A DNA stretch of 64,000 bases from Ziziphus jujuba (taxonomy: Eukaryota; Streptophyta; Magnoliopsida; Rosales; Rhamnaceae): NCBI RefSeq assembly GCF_031755915.1, contig NC_083390.1, positions 21,718,501-21,782,500 of the forward strand, read 5' to 3'. The position numbers and the translations under genes were made by a program. The stretch's first letter is position 1; every line of letters starts with the position of its first letter. The notes under the pieces are model-generated. The model ran no database searches and was not told the origin of the DNA. It worked only from the letters and a program-made list of their open reading frames with translations. This document shows positions 48,201 to 61,126 of this stretch, piece by piece.

Positions 48201-49573
48201 AGTAATCTGCAAACAAATTTACGGATTAACTAAGATTTTTCAAAACCCTTGTTTTTGGAAACAAATAAAGAAGAATACTTACGGCCCAATTTGGAAGTAG
48301 GGCTACTAGTGTTGGAGAAAGGCCACGATACAACCCCCTCAAACCTTCAGTCTTTATTATATTCTGTAAACTCGTGATAATGACACTACCTGGGTAAGAC
48401 AAAGGGAAAGTAAAAACAAAATAATAATAATTCTTCATAAGATTCACAATAAAAACTATTCATTAAACCAAGTATATATGTTATTCCTATCTACATGTGA
48501 AACAGTAACTATCCAGATTAATCATCATATATGTTCAAGTTACATCTGAAGTTCATATGACTAAATAAGATCTGCATACAGATTTCTGATGCTTAATAAG
48601 CTAAACCTCTATTTTGCCTCAGAAAAATATCTTATATCAATCTGCACATAGGAATGCTTGTAGAATTCACATTCAGATGCATAATGCTTGTATAATTCAA
48701 ACAGTTAGTTGTAGAGAGTCAGAACTAAAATTAAATTCATGCAAGCAGTGTGCTCCACAATGTCTCAGATTTGCCTGATACTCATACAAGCTTAAGTAGC
48801 TAACGAAGCTAATTTGATACAGAAACCAAATCTAGGAATGTATAATTTACTACATCATCTAGAGTCATTCCAAATACTGTAGCTCAATTCAAATCATTCC
48901 TCCATATGTAGAAAACATTAGAAATTATATAAGTACTTCTGTAACAAACTTGTCTCCTATTAACACTGCCTTTTACTCGTTTATTCTATGGGGAAATAAG
49001 AAGTAACTCCAAAATGTTAAACTGTTACCATATAAATTTCTAAGTTACTGCAATTCTAACCAAAAGCACAGAGTTAGCATAAACTTTAGCATACCTCCGT
49101 GACCAGAAGGGAGGCCATGGACCTGAAGTCTTGTCTTGATCACATCCAAAGGGCACACAAATGTAGCAGCAATTGCACCTGGAAGGCACATAAAACTCTC
49201 AAAAACTAGCTCTTTTTTTTTTTTTTTTCACTGAAAAGAAAATCAAGAAATAAAAAGAATTTTCCTAACGTTTAATCTCAATCATCATTGCAACACAAAG
49301 ACTCCAAAATGCAAGAAATGAATCTAATACTCCCTCCACATAAACAATTATGTAATAATTGTACAAGAAAAATCACCCAAATGTCAAATGCGTGCCAGAA
49401 TTACAGCAGAAACAGTAATCAACAAAATTTTAAATTTTGAAAGAAACCCATAAAAAGTAGGCGATTGAATAGGAAACGGGAAAGAAAAGCTAACCAGCAG
49501 CAGCACCGGCACCGGCGTGGCAGATGAAATCTCTGGCGCTTTGACCCTCGGATGATTCGCCAGAGCCACCCAT
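45249..49573 (-). CDS. NDT2: Mitochondrial-carrier family NAD+ transporter, NDT2-like
   Basis: Nine exons on the minus strand: 49573-49495, 49178-49095, 48389-48283, 47517-47469, 47304-47192, 46768-46674, 46036-45948, 45859-45765, 45650-45249; 370 residues. The three carrier repeats show the signatures [20 protein letters not shown] and PHEVIRSRLQ, each followed by an acidic/aromatic helix motif ([22 protein letters not shown]). The tryptophan in [13 protein letters not shown] and the motif [14 protein letters not shown] are typical of plant NAD carriers. A C-terminal tail beyond the third repeat, with SQTQTNK and IPFG, is like NDT2 and absent from the shorter NDT1. These proteins exchange NAD+ for ADP or AMP across an organelle membrane, for NDT2 the mitochondrial inner membrane. 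All phases close. The second-repeat exon 47469-47517 is only 49 bases. Confidence 0.92.
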
Positions 49574-49637
49574 ATTTGAAATTCCCTCTTAAACCTCGAT
49601 AAAACCCAACCAAATTATCATATTTTCATGGCCGATC

Positions 49638-49671
<34 letters not shown>

Positions 49672-50599
49672 TGCAAGAGCTCGCTTCTCTCTGTTACATT
49701 GAACTGCGCCTAATTACAGAGAAAAAGCGAGTTAGGATTGAGTCTATCTTCTAGCTTCTTTGAAGGGTTTAAGCGGTAAAAGTTGGACCAGTAGGAATTC
49801 TAAGGACGTGTTTGGTACTCAATTTGAGTGGGAATTGAAGCAGATTTCCTACCCATTTCTTCTGAATTTCATTGGAAAAAACGAAATGGGTTTTGTTACA
49901 GCGTTTCCTTGGGATCCGATAATGGAAAATTGTTCCTTCTCTGGCTCCTCCTTAGCGCTAAATCCAGTACCGCTTTCTCTTGTTTTTTTAACTTTTCTTT
50001 TTTTAATCTATTTATTTATTTATTTATCTTTGCTAGATTCCCTTTATCTTTTTCTGTTTTCCAATTCCCTTTCCTAGCTAACATTTTAGGAAAGGAAGAC
50101 CCCACATAAATATTTTTCTGAAACAATATCAACTTTACATTATTTATATAACATCAAATTGGTCAGCATGTCATCTGAAAAAGGTAATGAAAATATATAC
50201 CACAAATTAAAACAAGATGCTTCAATTAATTCCAAACATTGAATTCTAGCAAGCTTTTAAAAAAAGGAAAAAAAAAAAAAGATTTACTAATAGTAATTTG
50301 TAAATTCTCTATGATGACGATTATGGGAGTTGATAACGGATAGAATAGAATAGAATTGCGTCACAATGTGATACCTTATTAGAAGTCCATTTTGATAAGG
50401 GGTATTTGGTTCAATGCCTTTTTTTCTAGAGGCCGGATGAAATGTACCTTTTCCATTTAAATAATTTTTGTTTTACCCATCGATTTTTTAATATGCCTAA
50501 ATTATCCTTATTTAATATAAAATTAAATAAAATTTATTTTCTTTTCTGGTAAAACACCAGCTTTAATTTGGTTATTCAAATCGTTGTTAGCATTTTTTT
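49574..50599. other. Promoter flank and intergenic DNA
   Basis: A (TA)n tract at 49641-49668 lies in the leader or promoter of the carrier gene. GGACGTGTTTGGTACTC near 49804 resembles the end of a small transposon. Open frames at 49760-50109 are not supported as genes. Confidence 0.45.
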
Positions 50600-50823
50600 C
50601 CTTAACGAAGCTTTCAAACTCCTCAACTTGCCATTGAAGCATTCGAAGGCAGCCTTTATAACAGGATCTTCATTCCAAATAGCCTTTGACTGATCGCCAA
50701 GGTACTCTTCATCTTGGAAATGGTTCGACAGAATATCCAAAACTACCATCACTCTTGTCGCTTGGTTCTGAGAAGGAAAGCACTGTGGAAGCACCCCTTC
50801 AAGTCTCTTCAAGAACTTTTTCC
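50600..50823 (-). pseudogene. Lipoxygenase gene fragment
   Basis: About 74 codons on the minus strand match an internal stretch of plant lipoxygenases located C-terminal to the iron-binding histidines: FLKRLEGVLPQCFPSQNQAT, VMVVLDILSNH, DEEYLG, then W-x-EDPVIKAAFE-x-FNGKLRSL. This is the region just before the C-terminal end of the enzyme. The usual sequence leading to the terminal Ile is replaced by KKMLTTI and a stop, and upstream codons are unrelated. There are no other lipoxygenase pieces nearby. It is a transposed or degraded fragment, not a working enzyme. The similarity is from memory of the family consensus. Confidence 0.72.
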
Positions 50824-53560
50824 CATGTATCAAGATTTGTTTTTTTTTTTCCCAAATAATCCAACTAATAAAAATACACAAATAACTAAAGTGAGGGATG
50901 CTTTTCACAGAGAAAGAACAAAGCTAAGAGAAGAAAGCAGACTTTTTTTTTTTTTTTTGTTTTCAATGGGAAATTATCTGTGGAAAGAAGGAAGAAAGAG
51001 TGCAGGAATTTAGGACAAAATACGTGTAGGATTATCCGGTGTGGGTGTTTCGAAGGGAAAAGAAAAAAAAAAAAAAAGAGGACACTCAAGTCATTTTAAA
51101 TTTTTTTAAGGACAAAATAGATAAAAAAAAAAAAGGATAAATTAAAAAAGTATGAGAATGTATGGATATATTTTATTAAACCCTCCAAGAGAGGGGTAAT
51201 GGGCTGAATTTCTCTTTTTGATATTCTGGGCTAGTCCACATGAGCTGGGCTTGGTTCGGCCTGAATTATCTTTCTATAGTAGGCCGGAGTGAGCCCAAAC
51301 TGGCCCAAATGTGTGGGCTTACCTTTAATTCATGAAACTTTGGGTCCAGCCTTCTCTTCATTTGAGTCATAAAAAGTTGGCCCATCTCTGGATTTAGTTC
51401 ATTTTAGATGTTGACGGCGTTGATTGAGCCTAGCTGGACTGTGGGCCAAATATAGAACCACATGAAATATTGAAACTGGAGAGTTTCCTCTGTTTTATTA
51501 ATTTCTTCAGATTCTGTGTCTAAATGAGACTTGAAGATCACTCAAAATTAGTAATAGAGTTCTTTAATTACAAGATTTTTCATAAAAAAAAATTTTTAAA
51601 AAAAACGGCACCGCCGTATATGCACCTCGAGGTTGCTTTGTAAAAAGTTTACTCCTAGAGATTGAACTCTTTTGAGCCATTTTGTATTTCCTGAAAAAAT
51701 AAAGTCAAGATCTGGTGGTATAACAACACAGGAACTTCCGAAAGTGGAACAAGTGTTAGAAGTGCGTTCTATTCAAACTGTTAGCTGAGGATATATTTAG
51801 AATAACCATAGAAAAATCTTTTCTCTCCTGGCACATATGTGCAACAACTCCACGCCGCTGGTTATTATGGATTAAAAATTAAAAAAAGAACCTAAAAGTA
51901 AAAAAAAAAAAAAAAAAAGGGAATTCGGTTAAGTAGGAGCCGAAATTTCATGTCAACAAATATACCCACTGCATAGGCTAATAATGAATCATTGGTCTTT
52001 CTCTATTAAGAGTCCAAGAGCAATATTTCTTCATGTTTATATCTTGCACGTGTGTTGATGTATAATACTGTCGATCTTATATATAGGATTTTTTTACGAT
52101 GTGGACGGTCCGTATATAAAATCATCTAAAATCAATATTTTTTTTATGCAAGCTTCGGCTCTGCTATACACTGTACACATCAAAGTCGATATTTACATAT
52201 AAAATGTATCAATTTTAGATGCAATCCTCACATGAACTATTTGCACGGTAAAATTCAACTATATATATATATATATATTCATACCTCCAAAAACAAAAAC
52301 AATTACTTTAAAAATAATATAAAATAATATATCATAATTTTTTTAAAACTCCCATTAACACACATACACATACATATAATGAAAATGATTATTTTTAAAA
52401 TTTTATGTCAAGTTAAAGATGATAATCAAAATTTGATTTTAAAATATTAATTTATTGACACATATTGACATTGCATTCAATTTTTAAAATTACATTGCTG
52501 ATATTGTAAAGGAATAAAATCAAAATTAAGAAACAATTTTTTTAATTTACCAAAAATAAATGTTGATTCCAATCTATAAAATTCTAATAGTAGTGAAATA
52601 TTACTTTCATAAGAAAATAATGAAAACATATTATAATACCAAAATTTAAATAAAATAAATAAATAAATAATTTAACTCGTTACTTTCTATTAAAAAAAAA
52701 ACGCTCTTTTTTTTTTTTTTGCTGTCTTTGTGTGATGGGTACCACTAAGAGGTCAAATCGAGCAACCACAAAAACGGAAAAAAGGGTAAAACAGAAAAGA
52801 CATGGTAAATATAAAATATAAACTACCTATTTTAATTTTGGAAAGACGTAGACACTTAAACTACCATTTTAACCTTTTTTTTGATTCATTGAAATCCAAA
52901 TTAAAAGGTTATTTATGTAATTCCAAGGGGTTAGAAAATTTTAAATAGTTATATCATTCTGCTTTTTATAAAAAAGGTCGTTTTGCACTTTTTAATAGTA
53001 AAACGAAGTCGTTTTATAAATTTAATTAAAAAAATAAAAAACATGAGACCAAAGCCAAAACACAAGAAAGCTGCCATTTTTGAACCATTTTGATCAGCGA
53101 AAATGGTCAAAATTCCATACCACTTCTTTCTTATAGGATAGACTAAGGATATTATAGATGTGAATCATGTAGTATTTCTTCATATCTTCGTTCTATGATT
53201 CACATAGTATTCCTTCATATCTTCGTTTTATGAGATACAAATTTTCTTATTTATTAGAATTTAAAAGTAACCTGTACATTATTCATACATAGATAAGAAA
53301 ATTTGTAGCCACATACATGTATAAACAAGAAAAAAATGAATAATATTATTCTCTTATTCATGTATTCTCTCATTTAACTTAATATATTATACAGAATGAA
53401 CATTTTAGATGAAAATGCAAACCCACAAGGGGAATAGATTTCAAAAGCTTCTTGGTAACGAGGACATGTAACCCAACTTTGGTGTGGCTTGAGAGTATCT
53501 CACTACTTTTTTGTTAAAATTCTCATCTTGGTAAGTACCATTATTATTATTATTATTCTG
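50824..53560. other. Gene-poor AT-rich DNA
   Basis: No gene is supported. Poly(A/T) runs lie at 50940-50958, 51062-51077 and 51901-51918, and (TA)n at 52261-52279. At 53001-53016 AAAACGAAGTCGTTTT repeats the dyad shape seen before the gene at 2991, but no gene follows it. A local direct repeat containing TTCTTCATATCTTCGTT occurs near 53175 and 53211. Confidence 0.5.
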
Positions 53561-56500
53561 GTAGGTTATAAATGCTAACGAAAGCAATCAAAATGCTAAT
53601 TATGCAAAAAGTGTGTGGAGTATTGTCTTGGGTAGGGTGTGATGCGAGAGGAATATGTAACAAAGGTACCATGTATGTAGCCAGCAACCTGCAAAACGAT
53701 ATGAATTGCAATTTCTTGGGGCATGTTCGGCTGGATACGCTATCTTCAATACCGGACCCCAGCCTGGTAAGCCAGTGGTTGGCTGTCCCTTGTATGTGGA
53801 ACAAACAAGCCACTCATGTAGGGTCAAAGAAAAATTCCCCCCCATTTCCCAGCCAATATTCCACGTCAATTCTTTGCTAATTTCTATACCTCTTTGGATT
53901 TCAAACCCTTTTCAATTATCCATTCCAATATTTCCTTGTGCCCAAAGCATGAAAGGAAATGGAAAAGGGGACAATTTGGCTATGATTATTGATCCAATGT
54001 AACAGCTATGCTTTGGGGAATTCTATCAGAATGTTAAAAGGTCATAGGATTTGGTAGGAGGTTGTTGGAAGATGATTATAAATATATATACCAAGTTGCA
54101 CACTGTGTCTCTCCTCCTTTTGTTATTATTTCCACTGAGATTTTCAAGGATTATTATTTCCATTTTTTGCCTCATGGGATTTCAATACAATTGTCATGTG
54201 CTATCTTTTTCTACAAACAAAACGTAATGTACAAAGAAACAGATACATTCTCTCGTGACAAAAGGATTAGAATAATTTTTGTGATCAACCAACTCTTGTC
54301 TGTCCATTGGCAATGATAAATTTTGTTTATAAGCTACTCTAAAAATCTATTTGATTTTTATGACTTGGCTTCTAATTTTATTTTTTAAATAAGCCTTTTT
54401 ATTTCATGTGAAGAAAAAGGGCAATCTAAATTTGATGTTTGGAAAGAAGTAGAAAAATCCAAAAGTGAAAATTAAAATAGAGCGTCTATGCTTTTGAGAT
54501 TTTTTCACTTCCGCTCGTTTTGCTATGAAATATGAAATGATTCCCAACTGATTTTGCTTATAAATTATGGCAGAGTATATAGGCCACACATTTTCTGAGT
54601 GACAGAAAAGCAGTCCATCAATGTTTTATAATTCATTGCTCTGTCATATGATGCAAATAGCATGAAAACGTGAAAATCCCTTTTGACATATGATCAAAAA
54701 AATGCATTACTATTTCACCAAAAAAAAAAAAAATGTATTACTAGTTAATACACGATCTTAAAACTGGTTTCAACGGTCTTAAGTCCCATTATACTTTTCA
54801 TTATAAAAAAAAAAAAAAAAGTCCTATTATACCGAAGAACAAAAAAGGGTCTTAAGTCCTAATTTGATAAAGGTTATATTATATAACACATACTTATATT
54901 TTGTATTTTGGCATTTTTGACTTAATTTTTACAATTTAATTTAAAAATTTCTAAAACTAACGATTTAAACTATAAATTTTTTCATTTTGTTGAGACTGGG
55001 TCAATGCTCAATTTTGGCCAACAACTTGGTAACGGTTGTACTTTTTTTTTTTTTTTCCCAATAATCAACATTTTAATATCTTTTTTTATAACAAATGTTT
55101 TTTTTTTATAACAATCAACTTGGTAAGAATTTTGTTAGAATTTATTTGATCAAATTAGGGATTAAATCAAATTATAACAAATTTAATAATTAAATATCTA
55201 AATTATTCTAAAAATTAAACTTTAGATCTTCAAACTATTCAAACTAAAATTTTCAATATACAATTAATTTTTACTAATATATGGGTATAAAAATATATAT
55301 ATATACTTTAAACTTTTATCAAATGTCCACTAGCAAATAAGACATAAAGACCTTATTTGATGGGCAAGATTAGAGCATCTCTAATGTTCTATTTATTGCT
55401 CTATCAGTTGCTTGCCACATCAAATAAATTGTTTGTTTCTATCAGAAAAAAAAAAAAATTGTTTGGCATATTGGATTAAAAAAAGAAGAAGAAGAGAAAA
55501 CTCTCAAATGGTTCTTTCAAAGAGCTCTCATGTGAGAGAACCAAAAAAAAAAAAAGAAAAAGAAAAAACCTATGAAAGTACCATTTACTTCAAAAAAATA
55601 TGTTAGATATGCTGAGTTGACAATTTACTCTCTCTCTCTCTCTCTCTCTTCTCTTTCCTTTCCAAAACACTAGCCCCTCTCTCTCCCCTCTTCTTCTCTT
55701 TCAAAACGCAAACTTTCTCTTTCTAAAAATAAAACCATGGCCAGCAAAAGAAAGACAATATCATTGTGGGTCTCTTGATGCCACCAAGCAAAATTTTAGC
55801 AAATTTTGGGAACTTTTTTAATCTTTGTTCTTTTCTTCTTTTTCTTCCCTTTTTTTTTTTTTTTAATCTTTGTTTATTTTTTTATTACATAAGTTCCAAT
55901 TTCAATTTTTTCTTTTCTTATCTTTCCATTTCTTTTTTTCTTTTTTTTTTAAATTTGATTTTTATTTTTGTTTCTCTAGCTTTTTCCCTTTTTATGAATA
56001 TTTAGATTAATAGATACAATTTTGCTAAGTAATATTAATGATTTTATACATTTATTAAATAATAGTATTTACAAAATAATTAAATAAAGAATTTTTTTTC
56101 ATTGAACTTATTTAATTTAAATCGTTTTGTTTCAATGAAAAATCAATTTGATTATAATTATACGAATATGTAAAAAAAATCAATCATACCTAATTGGTAT
56201 CAAACTGAATTATTTTTATTTCATCCATTTTCAAAGCTAATCCCAATCTCAATCTCAATCCACTCTAATTTTGTATAACAAATGAACTTAAAGAAGCAAA
56301 TTAGCGACAGGATTGACCAATAGAACGATAGAGTGAGATTTATTTATTTATTTATTTTGGAAACGCCATATATTGCAGCTCGAGAATTGAGAGAACTCAA
56401 TTTCTTGTACCAGTGTCATAACTGCTCCCTCCCAACTACATCCTTCTTCCCAACCACGACTTCTCATCTGCTATTCAATTATCTAACCACCTAAGCTCAA

Positions 56501-58880
56501 CCCAAATTAAATGTTGCGTATCATTCTCAATTGCCTACCATTCATCAGCCATCAGTGACAAAAAGCATTGCTGCTTCTATATTGATGCTGATTTTGATAG
56601 TGCCTTCATATATAGTTCTTTTTGGTAAATTATAGTGCATATGGTTGGGTGTTTTTTTTTTTTTTTTTTTTTCTTTCTTTTTTTCCCCCGCTCTACAATT
56701 TTACTTTTTAGTCACAAATGTTGTGGTTTTTGTTACTAATAATTAAACAAAGACATTAATAGGGGTATTATGTTACTATAATGTTCCATCAACAAGGATA
56801 AACCTATAAATATTGAACCCTAAAACCTTGATTAATAGGGGTATCATGTCTCTGCCTTGGCCTGAGAGGTTTTATGTTCAGAATTTTAATAAAGTAATAT
56901 TATGAATAGTATGTGGGATATGGAGAGCAATTATATGCAAATCTTATTAGAGATTTAGAGGAGTTGATGCTGTCACATGTCACTTGGTTTGTATTAACTT
57001 ATGGTTGTGTCATTTGCAATGGAATTTGTGAAAGTGAGACCTACTCTATAGGCATTTAATTTGGTTGCTCTGCTTTATTAAAACTAATTAAATTGGTTTT
57101 TATCGAGTTTCACATAGAGACTGACCTTGATTGCCGAGAGGGTAAAGAAAGAAATGATTGCAATTACATATATATTTTTTTTTTTGACAGATGTTTTTCT
57201 GCATCATGCTAAAGTTGGGTTCAGAATTTGTTTTCTAAGCATAATTTATAAACCAAGAAGCTGTTGCCGACTAATATTGGAGGTCCGAGAGAGGGTTATA
57301 CATTTGTATATCATATAAATGTTGATTTTTATCATGGAACATTGGATACCTATATGTATTATTATATAATACAATATATATTTGTTGGTAGCCCTCATGG
57401 GGCTACGACCCTGGCCACCAATTATATATATATATATATATATATATTTCTTAGCTGACGTATTATATTTTTGGCCACTTAATAGACCACCACATGCTAA
57501 CTCACCAGATGGTCTTTCTCACTTTGATTGTGTATTATATATGCTTACACTGGATCATAAAAATTCTCACATTTATCTTATATTATAATATATGAAATAC
57601 ATTGTGATTTTATATATACATTGTGATTATATATATATATATATAATAAAGTAGTTGCATGTGCATACACATTGGGGTGTCGATATCTTTATGCAGTGAC
57701 TGAGCATCTGATTTGTTTCTTTCATATTCCTTTTATTTCTTATTGATTTACGTTTCCTTAAATAAATTGATATCAACATGTCAAACAAAACAGATAGAAC
57801 CAAGAAAGTTTGTTATTATTATTATTTTTTTTTAAAATTTTTTTCTAGAATGTGTAAAAGCTCTAGGAGGCATATTCTGCTAATTTACTGTTATTTTCAC
57901 GTTTATTTTGATGTTTACATAATTATTTTGAAATCACTAAGTACTGCATAAGCTGTTTTATATATCCTCCTTTTACATATTCTCCTAATTTACTGTTATT
58001 TTCACGTTTATTTTGATGTTTACATAATTATTTTGAAATCACTAAGTACTGCATAAGCTGTTTTATATATCCTCCTTTTACAAACTAAATTTTACATGAA
58101 TGGAAATTTACATGCAGGTTAATTGTTCGAACGCATGTGCATATTATATATATATATAAAATAAAGTTAATTCACAATTTTTTAAATGAAATTTTAGAAT
58201 ATATAACTAAGTGAAATAGCTAACAAATACATGCTATTTTTCATGCAAGTGCTCTATTATTTTGTACCAATTTGATACATAAATATTGAAATCATCTCTA
58301 CCTCCCATTACTTCATTATGAGTCAAGGGCATTTCTATAATGTAGACATATATATTTCTATCAATCTACTTATTTTTGCAAATTTTTCATTATAAAAACA
58401 ACAAAGCCTCAATTATCTTATATATTATATATATAAAAAAAAACCAAAATTAGGTCGATTCTAAAGTTATATTTTTAACCTTAAAATAAATAAATTTCGA
58501 TTTTTCCTATCCTTAATAATAATAATAATTGTTGAAGTAAAAATTACAAAATTTAAAAGCTCGAAAAAACGAACAAGGGACAAAATCAAAGCAGACCTCA
58601 AAGCTGTGTGGGGTCTGTAGTTGATGAAGAGAGGCGGCAGATAAAAAGACTCCAAATCGATAACGGAGAAGGTGGTCCAACTCCATTAGCAATAGCATTG
58701 AGAGTTGACCAAAGGAGTGGGGTCCACACTCAATTAAGAAAAAGGTAGCCGTACACACCACCAGAAAAAAAAAAAAAAAAATACACCTGCACCTTACTGC
58801 AGCGAAACTCGTCCTTCCAACCACACAAACGTGGTGACTGTCCCGCGTGTCCACATCATTGCCCTCACAGAAACACATGC
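53561..58880. other. Gene-poor AT-rich DNA with microsatellites
   Basis: Overlapping frames at 53553-54002 are open in several frames on both strands but carry no recognisable domain; I do not call them. Other items: (CT)n near 55630-55650, poly(T) near 56651-56673, (TA)n near 57424-57449 and 57631-57646, and the 105-base duplication listed separately. Confidence 0.5.
57872..58081. repeat. Two tandem 105-bp copies, nearly identical
   Basis: Units at 57872-57976 and 57977-58081 are identical apart from the start region (ATATTCTGC versus ATATTCTCC), sharing CACGTTTATTTTGATGTTTA and CACTAAGTACTGCATAAGCT. The near-identity implies a very recent duplication. Confidence 0.92.
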
Positions 58881-61126
58881 ACCCTCCCCCACCAGACCTT
58901 CTCTAATTTATAGGACCAAAAAAGCTGCTTCCTCTGTCCCTTCCTTGGCTTTTTCACTCTAATTTCTCTGCTAATTCTTCACCCTTTCTTAACTTATATT
59001 TATTTACACAAAAAAAAAAGGAAAAAATGAAAAAAGAAAAACATATATTTATTTATTTATTCTTTTTTTTTTGAGTTTAGCTAAAGATGATCACATAAAT
59101 TTCTTTAATTTTTCTGAATATTTATTATTGTATTTCATACACAAACTTTATATATATATATATATATAGAATCCATTTTCTATGTAATTTTTTTTAAAGC
59201 CTATAAGATAATATTGTGTCAAAATTTACTAGTGAAACACAAAGTAGCCGAAGCAATAAATATAAAATTACAAAGTTTAATGATAAATTTTAAAAATTAA
59301 TATTAAATAATTATGAAATTTAAAATGAATAATTTTGGAAAATTAATCTTGGACATATGTTTAGAAAAAGTTCACTTCTTTAGTTCCACAAACATTTTGT
59401 TTTTTGTTTTTTTCCCCCTTATTTTATGTTTTAAGATGAATAATTTCTGTTTGGATATTCATTGAACAAATACGACCACCACGTTCATTGATCAAACTTT
59501 TTTCTTTTTGGAAAAGTTTTACAAAGCAGGATTCATGAAAGTGTTGAGTAAGATCACTTTACAGTAGCACAGCCTTACATCCTCTGCAGTTATAAACATC
59601 CTTATTATGCTGTCGCATGCTGTCATTGTGACACGTAACCAAACTTCCAAACACACATAAAAATAATAAATAATGGATTATAGATAGAATAATTTTTTGA
59701 TTATCTAATTTTCCAGCAAAAACACTCTGCAAGATCTACAAGATAGAGAGGAAAAAAAAAAAAAAAAAAGAATCATACAATTAGAAGAACAAGCATTCGG
59801 AAAAAAAGCACTTACATTTTGCATAAGCGTTAAATGCTTATACTTGAGGAAAAAAAATACTTTATTTTTTACCGCATCTACTCTGTGCTTTTTCCTTGGT
59901 TAGCAAACTTTTTATTTTTAGAGACAAAATTAGCAGAAAAAAAGATTTGGCTTTTTTAATATTTGTTTTTGGGAAACCGACTTTTAACAGAATCTGAATG
60001 TGGGTTTTTATCAGAATAAGATTGCTTTGTGTGGTGTAGTCTGCCAAACAAACCCATTTTTTCTCTGTTACTGTTTTTGCTTTATTTCTTCAAATAAAAA
60101 AGTTAAAGCTTTTTGTCACCGAATTTTCGTGGCATTTCTTTTTCCCGAAGAAAAATGCAATAAAGTATCTGTCTTTTGCCTTTATTTTATTTTATTTAAT
60201 TTTTTTCTTTTGTGGGTTCGGTGGAGGAAAATGTTCTGAAGCTGACTCGAAAAAATTCAATGCTTTTTTTTTTTTTTTTCTTTAATTCAGGATTTTGGGT
60301 TTAGATTAATGGGTTTTATAGTTCATACCCTGTCATATAAACGCGTTTTGTTTCCGTGTTGATTTCCTTCTTTTCTTTTTTTTTTTTTTTTTTTTTTTTC
60401 CCTTCTTCGAGTGGTTCATATTGCTTAATGTCGAATCAGATCTCCATTTGGTTTTGCGTGGAATGCATTAAGACATTCTCGAGGGTAACCCACATTAACT
60501 CTTCCATGTCTGTTGGAATATTTGTATCTGTTTGATTCCTAAGAAAAATCACTGAAAAATATAATCGAAATTGATTTTTTTGTTTTCCGAGAAGCCTGAG
60601 TTACTGGGTTAGTGTCGCGTACCTTACTCTTTGTTTTCTGAAATATTGGATCTTGTTTAGTCTTAAATTATGGCTGTCATACCCATATCAGTTTCATTTT
60701 CATCATATTTTCTTAGCTACCAAACAAAGCATGCAATTGCTCAACAATTAATTCCATTATATCGCTTTGCACTTACTCTTATAAAACAATTTGTTTTAGT
60801 TGTTCCAGGTGTTTACAGATCTACGCTTGACCTAGTGTTTTGTTTTCCTAAATGGCAAATGCAGATCGTATTTGAGCTCATTTAGAAGAAATTTGAAGTT
60901 TTTGTTCATATTTCGGAAATCTGGTCTTATTTGCCAAGAAGTACAGTGGGCTGGTGACTTTTATAAAAGAGGACTTCGATTCTGGGAAATTTGAGTTTTG
61001 GGTTTAGTTGCTTTATATGCAGGATTAGGATATTTAGGCGCTCCCTAGCAGTATGCTTTTGAGGGAGCGGAGCAGATAGTTTGAATTTTTCTCAGAACTA
61101 AGGCAAAATCGTTTGGGGAGGTATTC
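58881..61126. other. Upstream region and possible long leader of the PP2C gene
   Basis: No coding exon is supported. (TA)n lies near 59151-59168, and poly(T) at 60263-60279 and 60378-60400. The DNA from about 60400 to 61126 is less AT-biased and may hold a non-coding first exon and leader intron of the phosphatase gene, a common arrangement in plants. Confidence 0.4.

Noticed and set aside
53553..54002. Overlapping open frames on both strands
   Set aside because: At least four frames are open at once and none shows a domain, signal peptide or splice pattern; GGGGCATGTTCGGCTGG inside suggests a transposon end, without a visible partner.
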